Of a DNA stretch of 64,000 bases, positions 44,095-55,485 are shown piece after piece; position 1 is the first letter of the stretch, and each line of letters begins with the position of its first letter. The stretch is from Blastomussa wellsi (Eukaryota; Cnidaria; Anthozoa; Scleractinia; Plerogyridae). The position numbers and the translations under genes were made by a program. The stretch is from positions 6,734,573 through 6,798,572 of the forward strand of contig OX393572.1 in the NCBI GenBank assembly GCA_947652115.1. The letters run 5' to 3'. The notes beneath the pieces were generated by a model. It worked only from the letters and a program-made list of their open reading frames with translations. It was not told where the DNA came from and searched no databases.

Positions 44095-45490
44095 CAGCTC
44101 TGATATGACTGATATTTATCAATTGTTGTCTTTTCTGGAGATGCACTAAAGTCTAGCAAACTATCGACTGTCAACCGCTTCATGCAGCAACTTGTAAGGA
44201 TGGAAACTGAATGCAAAAGACAAACATCTTGTACACATGGCCTACAACTTAGTTTGGAAAAGCACACTTCTATCAAGGCTCGAAATCCCGCTTGAGCCAA
44301 CACCATACTTTGTCCATAGACAACAAGTAGTTCCTTACTTCTGGAAACGTTACAGATCGGTGTCGCGAGGTTTATTATATATTATATAACGGCTTTTTAC
44401 AAAATAGGCAACGGAAATGAATTTGCAAAGAGCTGGAGTAAACCCGGAGTAAAGCGTATATTTTTGTGCCAATCTATTTGCATTTCAATGCATCTCAGAG
44501 TATTTGATAACATGTGCTGAAAGATTATTGACAGTTTAAATTACAAGGGGGAGGAATGGCGGCTTGAACCCTTTGTCGACAGGCTCCGAAGCCCAACCAT
44601 CCTCGACCCATCTCCGCGGGAGCCTTTTGAGAGGCAACTGCACTCGCTGAATTATAATAGCATGATAACGAGGCTGAAATAAGCCAAAATTGTATGAACG
44701 TATTAGGAACATTTCTCAGGCTCAGAGTCGAACTTTTTCTGTGTTTTGGTTGGCGCGACATTTCGGCACGTGGCATCAGAGCAAGTCGCTATGTGACAAG
44801 AAACTTGATACCATACCACAGGAAGAAAATGCACTTTGATACGTTTCCGGATCTGTATCAATTTAATAATATCTTAAGAACGTTTTCAGCCTCAAATCGA
44901 AAAATATATAAGCTCAGTTCCAAAATTAGACGGTCTAGTTGCGTAAGTTTCTAACGCTTTCAGTCTTTCTGCTACATAGGTAAGCTTTGAGTATAGAATT
45001 TATTGTCAAGTTCACTGTGCTTGTTTCCACATCTGTGGCCTGAAGAGATAAAGGGAACCTACAAAATCCTGTTTGCCATCTCGTTATTATTCCCTCTTCA
45101 TCTACACTACCTTTTGGTCTTGTCTTGCAGCTTGAAGCTTCGATCCGCAACGTTAACTTGTCGTTGAATAGCTGTAAACAACAAAGGAAAATACCAAATT
45201 GTACCAAGAGTAAAATTGAGCCAAAACTGAGATGTTACAATACTTCGTGCCGCCACTGAGAATTAAACAGGTTTTGTCAGAGAAGAAGCTCTAAGGGTTC
45301 TCAGAACGTTTCTCTTGATTGTAGGACGAAAAAGGGCCCGTGAAACTCAGAAGTGCATTTTGAAGACAGGAATGACAGGCAGGCCTTTCAACCCCATTTT
45401 TTACTGTTACCGTTTAACCGGACATTGACAACAATAAAAAAGCAACAATAAAGCAAATTTGGAACAAGGATTGATAATGTGGAGTAAAAC
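44095..45490. other. No gene recognised
   Basis: Short frames only. A weak inverted-repeat element may occupy 45498-45655 (GGTGGATCTAGGGGAGGGGT facing GGGGTGCACC-type sequence). Confidence 0.35.
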
Positions 45491-45790
45491 AAGTTGCAAG
45501 GTGGATCTAGGGGAGGGGTGCAGAGGGTGCGCACCCACTCCCCTGAGCTTACCTGAGGCTTCTAATATAACTAGTGTTATACTTACGTCACCCGTAAGTT
45601 ACGTCATTCCTTAGTGGTGCACCCCTTCCTGAGATAAATCGTGGATCCCCTCTGAGTTGTAAAATGATTCATGACACCTGGTTGAGCCTTAAAGTTTCGC
45701 CCATTAAGCTCCCCACGAGCCCCTCCCCTCCCTTCCTCCGCCCCTCCACTGGCTCTCATACGTATTTTGCAAATTATGTTTCAGAGAAGA

Positions 45791-46108
45791 ATGGCAACGG
45801 AACCAAATGCCAACGTGGTGGCAGATCTAAACAAAGCTTTAATAAACGCCAACTCAAGAGATGACAAGAACGAGACAGCTTTGTTGATGATGTCTCCCAG
45901 TATGAACTGGGCCGAGTTCCTGACTCCTGCGCCATTGTCTATAGCATTACTGGGGCAACTGATGCTGGTAGCAGGAGAAAAGGACTTCTCATTGGAAAAG
46001 CAGAGGCCTGAGAAGGGCTTCAAATTTATTGAGCATCCCGACTCATTTCGAGCCTGCTTGGTCCAAGTGAGCAATACTGGATGGAGAGCCTTCAATGAAG
46101 CCCACAAG
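45791..46108 (+). CDS. Helix-rich membrane-associated protein, first coding exon
   Basis: The exon follows TTATGTTTCAG (45774-45784) and the ATG at 45791 is six bases in. The 106 codons read MATEPNANVVADLNKALINA.., MSPSMNWAEFLTPAPLS, a short hydrophobic patch (IALLGQLMLVAG), then FIEHPDSFRACLVQVSNTGW and FNEAHK, ending AAG|GTAATAC in phase 0. It joins in frame to 55486 (HK|NMDAIRLYSAQVP), which matches the continuous reading I know from coral proteins of this type. No signal peptide. The family has no firm name. Splicing across 9.4 kb is inferred from phase and sequence sense, not from transcripts. Confidence 0.7.
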
Positions 46109-46525
46109 GTAATACGAACTAGTTTTTAAAACGTTTCACTTACTTTTAGTTCCTTAAGAATTCGGAATCTAAACATTTTGAAAAGGGTTTCTTTTTCTGC
46201 CTCCTCAATAGTTGTTACGCATAATTTTCTTTGGATTTACCATAAAAATAGTTTGGCTAAAAATAGTTTTGTCTTCAGTTGAGGGTTTCTGCAAAAATAT
46301 GTTTTTAACTTCGTTAAGTTCCCGATTTCTGTCATTTTGAAATCGACCTCCGTTTGGTTCACGATTACGTAAAGGAAATCTGGGGTAAGCAATAAGCGTG
46401 ACGTAATATATAGAGAACCAGACAGTTCTCTTTAGTTTCTCTTTATCGAATGATTTCTTGTTTTTAGCATGGTTTCTGCCATCAGCATGTTCTGTTTTCT
46501 TCCTGTGTATATCAATCCATTTTCA

Positions 46526-46757
46526 TTACAGTCTTACCCGTAAAACCGTGAACACCAGAAAAAAATTCTGGAATGTTTATTGTGGAATGACCAATCGCAG
46601 CCAAGTCCAGGACACGCGAACAAACCTCAAAACCACAAAATAATTACCGTTGGTGTTTGCGGTTTAGTTTTCTCACACCTTATTGGCTTTTTCTTTGTAA
46701 CACAATAACATTCCATAAACATTTCTGGTGTTCACGGTTTTACGGGAAAGACTGTAA
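46526..46757. mobile_element. MITE, TTACAGTCTTACCCGTAAAA ends
   Basis: Inverted arms of about 60 bases: CCCGTAAAACCGTGAACACC and GGTGTTCACGGTTTTACGGG. It lies in the long intron of the + gene. Confidence 0.85.
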
Positions 46758-47454
46758 ATTATGTAAACTCTGGGAAATTGGTTTTCAACCTTCTTCTGCA
46801 AAAAAAATTGGCCGGGATAACTCCTTTTGCGGTTGTGATTGCTCTATCCATCTTTTTCCCTTCAGCTTAGGAAACGTCCATAGCTTTGAGTAGAGACCAG
46901 TTTCTCACTCATTCACTCTCACCCGTTGGGTCTTGGCTACAAGGGCGTAGTGTGGTAACGAACGATGTTCATTTCGTTTTATCGATGTCTTGGTACTTAT
47001 CAATCTCTTCCGGACAGATGTTTCACTAAAATTGTTTATAAATGGCAGCGAAACGCTAACATGAGAAAACGAAAACTGAGTTACCTAGGGAAACAGGGTG
47101 ACCCTTGCTGGAGGATCACTCGCTTTGAAAGTAGGTTCAGAGCAAACGCTTTGCCATAAATGAAGATTTGAATATTTAAAAAGGGTTATAAATAATTATG
47201 CAGGATCATCTTTGACTCGGCTAGCAGGGACAACTTTTTTTCATATAAACGCTCCGGGGGGAGGGTTACCCTCTTAGTTACAACTTACAACTTTCCTCCA
47301 TATAAACAGGCCCTTAAACCAAAGGGTTCACCATACGGAGTAAAAAACATTTAATTCCATCCACCTAGAGAAATAGTCAACACAACTAGCAGATGCTATC
47401 CTTCAGGCGGTGGTACTACCAACTGGTATGCTCCATTAGCCAATCTTATGGCTT

Positions 47455-48000
47455 AATCAGTGGAAGCACCCGAAGCAGTCTCTACATATCTTTTCTGTTG
47501 CTTTTTTATTCCAAACCACCAAACCATCGATCTTGAACGCTCTTTAGTCTCAATACTCCTTTGTACCTTTCGTGGGCGAGGTGGAGTACTCTTCGTGAAA
47601 TGAGGCCTTCTCTACCTCCTCGATTCCTAGAACTACAGGTTCTTCTTGAAGTGCGCGCATTTCTTCATCCTAGACAAAGCTTCGTGATATTGGTTTTTGA
47701 TTAGCCGACACACTGCATCTGCGAAGTTCTTTCTGGGTTAGGGTTAGGGTTACAATGATGCGCGTTGTAATTTAAGGGCTGTAATCGCACAGTGCTCGAT
47801 ATATAGGTCTCAACGCTTGGGCAGGCCATACGGATACAAAAGGGAACATTAAGCAGTCCCAGACAAACTTCTTACTCTGTTTGATTGTACCGAAGCTCAG
47901 TTTCACTTTGAATAAGGCTTCTTATAGCAAAGCACACGAGAAGACCCTGCCCTTCTTCTTTCTGCACCAAGGCAGTACGGAGTCCAACTGGGATGTGTCA
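47455..48000 (-). pseudogene. Ty3/Gypsy pol remnant: RNase H and integrase zinc-binding region
   Basis: From the right on the minus strand: QLDSV/LVQKEEGQG.. and RSLIQSETELRYNQTE (with a stop after it), the RNase H end of Gypsy pol. Then at about 47590-47455 come HLAHERYKGVLRLK, WWFG.KKATEKICRDCFGC, the HHCC finger of integrase with the two His split by frame changes. Many stops and shifts. An interstitial (TTAGGG)-like triplet, GGGTTAGGGTTAGGGTT at 47736, lies between the two blocks. Confidence 0.6.
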
Positions 48001-48148
48001 TGACCTTTGTGTGTGCGTTTCTCTTGAAGTAGGTAAGCAAAGGAGGCTCATGCGGAATTCGGAATCTTGAAGTCTGCTGTTGTGGCTTCTTACAATCAAA
48101 CTTTTCATCTTTCCAGCCACACGTGCAAAATCTGGATTAAATCTGGAG

Positions 48149-48944
48149 TTAAAGAAGCTACGTCACGGTTAGCCTGCGTCGCAGACAGTCCAAACCACCG
48201 GTATAGACGCAGGCTACGTCTAAGTTTTCAAATCCATCATTTGCAATCCGTCTCGATCTTCTCCATCTTATCACGTCTTTGTTGTTTTTCCTCCTTAGTG
48301 AACTAGTAGTTTTAGGTTTTCCTGCATTTTAAGAGTAAGTTGATTCGTCACAAAAAATGATTCAAAATTGTCACGCAATTAAAAACTAAACTACAGAAGT
48401 TAAGAATTTCAGAGAGTGTAGATGTTAAATAAATAAACAATTTCTCCAAGTCTCAAGCCTGTGCGGTGTGCCGTTCGCGAGTTATTTGCCGAAACGTTTC
48501 ACGCAAATTGACAAAGCTCAGTATGGAGACGCCATTTTTGTTTCCTTCCGAGGGACACAAATATGGCCGCCGTGATGCCCGAGAAACCATCTGGAACTCA
48601 ATTGTGCAATAATAGCGACTGCTTTGGGCTCATGAGCTATTGTACTTTCATTTATTATATCCTAAATGTTCAAACTCCTGAAAATCGAAAGGATAGGCTT
48701 TTTTCTAAACAAAACAACTTTGCCACGGCACTCTTCTTGATGTCACATACGGCGGAAAACTCAAATATTCAAAATGCTCTGTTTTCAAAACGAAGGGCAC
48801 TATCGAGCTGAAAATTTGCGAAAATACATATTTTTAGTTCACCTTACACCTAGTGGCAGCGAAAATTTAACAGGCCCAGCGAATTTTGATTTCAGAATTT
48901 TATGACGTCACATGAATACCAAGAATAGTGACGCAGCTCCTTTA
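48149..48944. mobile_element. TTAAAGGAGCTACGTCAC-family element, longest copy
   Basis: Ends TTAAAGAAGCTACGTCACG and GTGACGCAGCTCCTTTA are inverted. The left third matches 25526-25754 and the right two thirds match 27599-28160, so both are derivatives of this form. A GCCTGCGTC hairpin (48173-48218) is inserted near the left end. No transposase frame is visible. Confidence 0.75.
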
Positions 48945-49310
48945 GAGCCAACTGGTACGAGGAAACTTCTAGGACGGTTCGTGTCCACCACAACTCGTAC
49001 TTTCTCTTCTGTATGCGAAAGGGGGATTCCTGCAAAAGACACTCTTCTCATTCTTAAAGTACACTTCTCACTTTTCGAGGTCAAATCCTTGACGGTTTGC
49101 TGCTCCAGGGACACGATTTTCTCCAATAGGAAGAACGCCCAATTATCTTGCTGTCACATTTCCCAGAATACATCGCCCTTGAACAGTTTCTTCTATCAAG
49201 GTCAATCGATTGTGGGATTTTTTTGTCAGTACTCTCTATTTTTGATAAATTTCCAACCTTGTTGGTATGTATATGACAACTGAAGTTACACTGTGTATAA
49301 CCTACAATCA

Positions 49311-50167
49311 TTAAGACTGGTTTTGACTAGCGAATAATCATAACGCTAGTGAGGATAGCACCAAAATATGCATAAATATAGACACGAGCATAAGAAGAAC
49401 AAACACAATTGTTTCTCTTATGTTGTCCTCACCAGGAATTACCCCGGTATAAGCATAAGCACAAGAAGAATGGACATTTATCCTTGTGTCGCCTAATGTC
49501 GCAGTTATTCCTAGTGGGATAACATAAGAAAAACAAGATAGTGCGTTTATTCTTGTTATGCTCGTGGTTATATTGTTATCAGGCGCGGATCCATACCGGT
49601 TTCCACCGTTTTACGGAAATCGTTCAGAATTTTCATAATAAAAAAATAAATAAATATGTATATACTTTTAATAAAAGTAAACTGCAAGTTGAATGTCGAA
49701 AAATAGTTTTGACATTTACTGCATCAGCAACTTCAAAGGAGATCGACCATACGATGTATCTTAACATCACAGAGTGCCTCAAAATTTTTTCCACCTTACC
49801 AGTCACCACATGCGAGTGTGAAAGTAATGTGTCAGCTTTGAGGCGACTGAAAACGTATTTACGAAGCACGATGTCACCGACGAGATTGACAGGACTTGCC
49901 TTGCTGCGCATTCATTACAACATGGACATTGACTTTGACGAAATAATTCGCAGGAGAATGGAACTGGCAAATATATTGTCTGACTGACTCAAAAAGCCAG
50001 GAAAGGGCTCTTTAGGTAGTTAAAATTACAAAAAATTTCCCGGGGGGAGAAACCCCCCTGGGAGCTTGTGCCTATGGCGCTCGTTTTTGCAGTAAATCGG
50101 TCAACATTTTTCCTAGATCCGCGCCTGGTTATGTCTATTCTTACACGCTAGTGAAGACCAGCCTTAA
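49311..50167. mobile_element. Outer element, TTAAGACTGGTTTTGACTAGCG ends
   Basis: The left end TTAAGACTGGTTTTGACTAG faces the right end CTAGTGAAGACCAGCCTTAA. AAGCATAAG.., CTTATGTT-type direct and inverted motifs lie inside. A hAT deletion derivative (49580-50127) sits within it. Confidence 0.65.
49580..50127 (+). pseudogene. hAT transposon deletion derivative with dimerisation domain
   Basis: Inverted ends CAGGCGCGGATCC and GATCCGCGCCTG. A frame ending at 49987 reads MYLNITECLKIFSTLPVTTC, ECESNVSALRRLKTYLRSTM and LTGLALLRIHYNMDIDFDEI: the C-terminal hAT dimerisation region of a ZMYM/KIAA-type transposase. The N-terminal finger and catalytic core are missing, so it cannot encode an active transposase. 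GTTAT flanks both ends (49575-49579, 50128-50132); the full 8-base duplication is not evident. Confidence 0.8.
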
Positions 50168-50171
50168 CAAT

Positions 50172-50345
50172 AGCCCACTTTGGAAAATACCATGGTACTC
50201 TTTGTTTGTTCCCAAAAATTTTGCATAAGCATTGTTTTCAGTTTCTCTTGGGACGTACAATGGTCCCAAGAGAAAACAAAAACAATGCTTATGCAAAATT
50301 TTGGGGGACAACAAAGAGCATTATGGTATTTTCCGAAGTGGGCTT
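50172..50345. mobile_element. MITE-like foldback, second copy of the 2844 family
   Basis: AGCCCACTTTGGAAAATACC and GGTATTTTCCGAAGTGGGCT are inverted; the inner arms CAAAAATTTTGCATAAGCAT are shared with 2844-3019. It starts 5 bases after the end of the element at 49311-50167. Confidence 0.85.
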
Positions 50346-51001
50346 TTAAACTTTAGTAAGGAGAGCGGGAAATAAGCAGTGAAACACCTAGCTCATTTAA
50401 GGAATTATAAAATTAACACTGGCTTTCAAAAGGAGCTGCCTTGGTAACACCGGAATAAGGGATGCTCAAGTCCAGTTTTCCATTTGTCCTTGAAACATAA
50501 AATACCTCCATGGTAAATTTTTCCAGAAGAAACCTCTCTAGGTGAAAAAGTAAATGTTTAGTTTTTTATAGATGGCCGGCCAAGTTAAAAAAACCTTTAA
50601 GTTAGTTGTTTTACAAAAAAAGTGATAAATTCCAAGAGACCATGACGGGACAGAGAGGGTGGCTGAGGGCGTTGGCCGGATATGTCAAGTCCACTAAAGT
50701 TATTTATAGAAAGGTCCGAAAACGGAAATGTGTTTTCCGTGACGTCCGAATGCCGTCAAGCCTCAAAGGAAATTTTAATATTCGGAGCGCGTGGAAGGTT
50801 GATAAATATTTATATTCAACATGCCCTTTACAAAAGCAACATACATGTACAGGCGTTTAGCTTTAGGCTTTAATGCAGACAATGACCCGATCCCAAGTTC
50901 TTCAAGCAACAACCACGGGAAATGGCTAATCTTCTGGAATATAACAAACGATGGAAGATGAAGGTCAGTGAAAACGTGACAGGCCTACACAGACTCCTAC
51001 G

Positions 51002-51700
51002 TTCGTGGCATTTTTTCATTTGCCGTTGTGTATTTATTGTCTGGTCGATTCTGCTTCACATTAGTTTCTGAAGGGCACACTTTGGTGTTTTATTGTCTTA
51101 ATAATAATTGTGGCCGACATGCAACGTGTAAAAGGTCTCTGCGATTTTCCATTAGGAGTTTGGCACCTATGTGATTGGCAATATGCTTTGTTCGTGAGGT
51201 TTGCTCTGGGTTCATTTATATTGCAAGATATGCTGCAGTTCTCGGAAAAAAATCTCTCTGGAAAGACAGATTTGACATTTTCCGTAAAGATGTTGATAGC
51301 TTGCATTAACTATGTGACGGCCGGCTATTAAATAGACACTGTTGCAAAATGTGTTGTTGTTGTTGTCACGGAAATTTGTCTTTGTCTTGCGCCACGCAAA
51401 ATGTTAAAGCTGTGAGTTTGTTTTCGATCTGTCGTGGAGAAGGTGTTTCTTGCATTATTTTGATCGAGCAGTCAGTCTTTTGAGCTCCTTGTTTAGGGTT
51501 TTGACCTCCCTTGTTCGTCAAGTACATCTTTATGTTAACAAGCGTAGGTCTGTTGACTGTTCGTGGCATTTGTTCACTTGCCGTTCTATATTTATTCTGT
51601 CCTCTGAAATAGTTTGCTTCTCGTTTGTGTATAAAGGGTACCTTATAAAGTTTTATTTGTGTGCACGCAGGCTATAGAATTGTGGCCGTCACGCAAAGGT
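51002..51700. repeat. Diverged direct repeat (51002-51140 and 51561-51700)
   Basis: Both copies contain GTTCGTGGCATTT.TTCA.TTG, CCGTT.T.TATTTATT.TGTC and AATTGTGGCCG. About 65-70% similar over about 140 bases, spaced 560. Nature unknown. Confidence 0.4.
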
Positions 51701-52351
51701 AAATATGCTTTGTTCTTGCGCTCACTTCTATCTGTATGGTATGCTTTAGTTATCGGGCATTTTCCGTTTCTTAGACTTTCTTCTTTTTCTCCTGCTGCTC
51801 GCAAACATCGATCCTTCGTCAGTATAGTCACCATCCGACTCTCTATCGCTGTCGCGCCAAGAATGCCACCGCTATCCGTTTCGGTCTCGAGTTCTTCGTT
51901 TAAATCACATATGACAGCCAGCGAGTCATTCGTGTCTGTAGAAATGGTTTATTTCCATGCTGGGATAGTCAGACCAGAAAAAAAAAAAAAATTCCTTGTC
52001 CTCGAAAGTCGTCTTCATCGCCAAACGCTAACTCTACTTCGTCCCCCATGACAAGAGAACTTTGTTTTCCTTCCAAAGGTTGGCCTTTATGCGGACGTCT
52101 CGGAAAACAGATTTCCGTCAGAAACAGACTTCCTTTCGACTAAAAATAACTTTCGCGTACTTGACCTATCCCAAGTAATCTCAAGTAACTCTTCTCAAAT
52201 GTTACAGAAAGCATATAATAGTGAATCTACGACCTTAAGTTTAAATTTATAATGTTTGCTATCTGTCTAAACAATACGGTCGAGCAAACTGGAATCGAAA
52301 AATCTAAAATTGTGTTCAAAGTACCATTGAAGACTAGGAAATAGATTTATT

Positions 52352-52857
52352 CTATTTGATAGGGAGAGGAGGATATCCATCTTCCAATTTAGCTTGAGCA
52401 GTTAGAAGAATTGCTTTACGAAAACGGAACTTTTTATAAAGCATTTTGGTAGAGATGCTTAAAGTATCTGTGATCTCGCCATAAGCGGACATTTCAGTGC
52501 AGGGGGCTGTTAGGTTCGCAATAGGAATAGGCCTACGGGTACCTCCGGGCTTGTGGTGGAGAGGGGGGTTGAAACTTCCCGGCCGAAAAAGAGGATTATA
52601 ATTACACAATTTCTGCATGTGTTGTGCTAACCGATATACAACCGCCCAAAAATTGCAACTGTTGTTGCCCGAATCCTGTGTGGTATGCCCGAAAAAGGTC
52701 GGATTTTTTGGGAAACTGGGGGTGGGGATTGGCTGCACACCCGCCTCGTACATCTTGATGATGGAACGCCATTCATTCGGTATGGCACTGACCACTCACA
52801 CCAAGAGGAAATGTTGACCCTGGCTAGCTTTGCATTGAGGATTGTTTTCAGAAACAA
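52352..52857 (-). pseudogene. Possible LINE (Tx1/L1-like) ORF2 C-terminal remnant
   Basis: Minus-strand pieces MVSAIPNEWRSIIK at the start and STKMLYKKFRFRK..AQAKLEDGYPPL at the end resemble the IPxEW and K.Y..L.....P.AQ.KLE..YP blocks of L1/Tx1-type ORF2. The sequence between them is unrelated (GC-rich, repeat-like). Confidence 0.35.
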
Positions 52858-52938
52858 CTGAATACAGAAAGGCTGACCGTACAGTTGGGATTAACTAATA
52901 TGTTTTTCCATTATTTCGTTCTCCGGGGATTTGAACGG

Positions 52939-53010
52939 TCAAACAAACAGCTTGAAACTGATGGTTTCAAGGCAGCTTGAAACGGAAACTGTCAGTTTCA
53001 AGCTGTTTGA
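52939..53010. repeat. Hairpin CAAACAGCTTGAAACTGA
   Basis: TCAAACAAACAGCTTGAAAC faces GTTTCAAGCTGTTTGATC; the loop holds two more copies of the TTTCAAG / CTTGAAA motif. Confidence 0.7.
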
Positions 53011-53436
53011 TCAGACTTGCACCTTTACGTTTGTTTTTGTTTAAAGTTTATCTCTGATCCTGATCTACACCAAGATCCAGCTACATTCTGCTTTTGTTTG
53101 TTAAAGTGGTCCCTGCATCGTTTACAGAAGTCAATATTGTTTTCAGAAACCTGGATAAGTAAAGTCCGATTTTACTTATCCCACATTTTTATGAACGAAG
53201 AAGTGCAGAATTTATCTTCACATACACATGCTTTACGGTATTGGGAAGTGCTTATTGTGCTTCTGAAACGGTACGATCGATGTTTCCGATTACACAACTT
53301 TGCCGAGTAAACTAAATTGAGATGATTATTATTTTTCGAGAGAAAATAACACAGTTTGAATGACGTTGGTTTTCACTTAAACTGTAATCATCGCATGCCT
53401 ATTTAACCAAGGTGATATGCCTTAATTTTACCAGAA

Positions 53437-53955
53437 CCTGGTATTGCAGGTCGGGGCCTGATATTGTAGGTAGGGGCCTGATATTGTAGGTAGGGGCCTG
53501 ATATTTTAGGTCGGGGCCTGATATTGTAGGTAGGGGCCTGATATTGTAGGTCGGGGCGTGATATTGTAGGTGGGGGCCTGATATTGTAGGTCGGGGCGTG
53601 ATATTGTAGGTCGGGGCCTGATATTGTAGATCGGGGCCTGATATTGTAGGTAGGGGCCTGATATTGTAGGTCGGGGCGTGATATTGTAGGTGGGGGCCTG
53701 ATATTGTAGGCCGGGGCGTGATATTGTAGGTCGGGGCCTGATATTGTAGATCGGGGCCTGATATTGTAGGTAGGGGCCTGATATTGTAGGTCGGGGCCTG
53801 ATATTGTAGGTAGGGGCCTGATATTGTAGGTAGGGGCCTGATATTGTAGATAGGGGCCTGATATTGTAGGTTGAGGCCTGATATTGTAGGTAGGGGCCTG
53901 ATGTTGTAGGTAGGGGCCTCATATGGTAGGTCGGGGCCTGATATGGGGGTCTAGT
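53437..53955. repeat. 20-bp minisatellite, ~26 units, with 120-bp higher order
   Basis: Unit TGATATTGTAGGTAGGGGCC with variants at positions of TAGG/TCGG/TGGG and CCTG/CGTG. No indel is seen over the central 480 bases. 53521-53640 is repeated at 53641-53760 with a single difference. Lies in the long intron. Confidence 0.95.
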
Positions 53956-54287
53956 ATGGTAGTTTACGTTCCAACCCGATAAGAAAATATATGCATTATT
54001 AAACAAGCGTTGATTCATTGTCTCCTCATATAAACTCACTTCTTAATTTCTTTGTGAGAGTTGACCATGCATCACTGAATGCAGTCTTTGCAAACTCAGG
54101 CACAGAAATAGTAAACTTCCTGCATTCTAAGTGGTTCTACAAAATGAATTTTTCCTCTACTTTGACCAAATTATTGGCTAAATATAATTTTCCATAGACT
54201 AACATAGGATACGATATACTTCTTCAAACACATGGTTGTTTAAGCTAGAATAATATATACTAGTCCTCCTTACTCAATGTCATTAGA

Positions 54288-54730
54288 GACATTTAGCACC
54301 AAGGCTTTCGCGTTAACGGCAAACCGCAAACGGCAGTTTTAGTTTAGGCGTTTGGCGTTTGACGTTTATGGCCTCTACCGGTTTAGCTACACCTCTCCAA
54401 CAACAAGCAAAGTCACGCCATACTGAATTTACAGACAACAGCAGTGTTTGATTTTCAAATGGAAACAGAAAGTCTTATTTTCCTTCATTCGCTAAAAATT
54501 ACATCTAAACTTGTATTAAAAAGACTGGTTTACATAATTCGTTTATTAGTACGTGGCATAAACAGAAATTCAGGATAAAAAACCTTCAAGTAAATCACTT
54601 ACGTGAAAACCTAGCTCCCGGCGTTGAAAACCCGCGTTGAGAACTCCGAACGTAACCGCATGGCTGGGTCACGTGATCTCTAGAAGTTTGCCGTTTGCGG
54701 TTTCCGCTGAAAACCCTGGTGCTAAATGTC
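54288..54730. mobile_element. MITE-like element, GACATTTAGCACCA ends
   Basis: GACATTTAGCACCAAGGCTTT faces the reverse complement of ACCCTGGTGCTAAATGTC. Second motif pair: GGCAAACCGCAAACGGCAG and TTTGCCGTTTGCGGTTTCC. Confidence 0.7.
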
Positions 54731-55485
54731 ACCATTAATCAAAGCCAACCGCTCCGCCTCATTCTTTCCTTCCCAAATAACGTCAAAAAGTTGTTTGTTA
54801 AATGCCTTATGATTGAAGTAGAGACAGGAGTAAGAGAAGCTTTAGACATAAATTTTGGAATAGCAAACGTTTTGACAGTTTGTATTTTCCCTGCAAGAGT
54901 AGTCCTCTCCATTTCCCCATACGTAATTTTCTTTAATAGATTTGATTGCTATGATGATTGCTACGAAATGAGGTTTTTCCTAAACAACTCTGAGTGACTA
55001 TGGTCAAAATGCACGCCTAAGATTTGAATTGATGGCTTAAATTCATAGAGACGATTCGAAAACTGGACCCTGGTGCCCATATGGAGATTTTTTTATTAAA
55101 GGTGCCAAGTCTTCAGCAAAAAAAGAAAGGTTATTTTCATAACTTGCTGACCCTTTTAATTTTATCATTCTGCCGGATGCTACAAGTACTAATCTCTAAA
55201 CTTAGAATAAACAAAAGAGGGGGTAAGGAATCCTCTTGCCCTCCCACTGGAGCAGCTCGTTGTAAAACCATTGTTTATGACGTAATGTGAAACATTTGAG
55301 AATAAATACACACGGTTGCTTTATGCCTCTGAAACTGGAATGTGCTCCCGTCTTGATGGGCTGCTAAGTAAACGAAAACTTTCCACAACTGTAGCGCGCT
55401 CAATAGTCAATACATGTATAAGTTTTTCAAACCAAGTAACGGAAACTATTTATTAACAATGATGTTTTTCGTTTTACTTTACAAG

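Noticed and set aside
47736..47752. Telomeric repeat tract
   Set aside because: Only about three GGGTTA units inside Gypsy remnant sequence; too short to mean a telomere or fusion.
53437..53955. CRISPR-like array
   Set aside because: Units are contiguous 20-mers without spacers, and this is animal DNA.
53506..54039. 177-codon minus-strand frame with YQAP..YNIRP repeats
   Set aside because: It is the translation of the 20-bp minisatellite; 20 is not a multiple of 3 and the frame survives only because the unit lacks stops.
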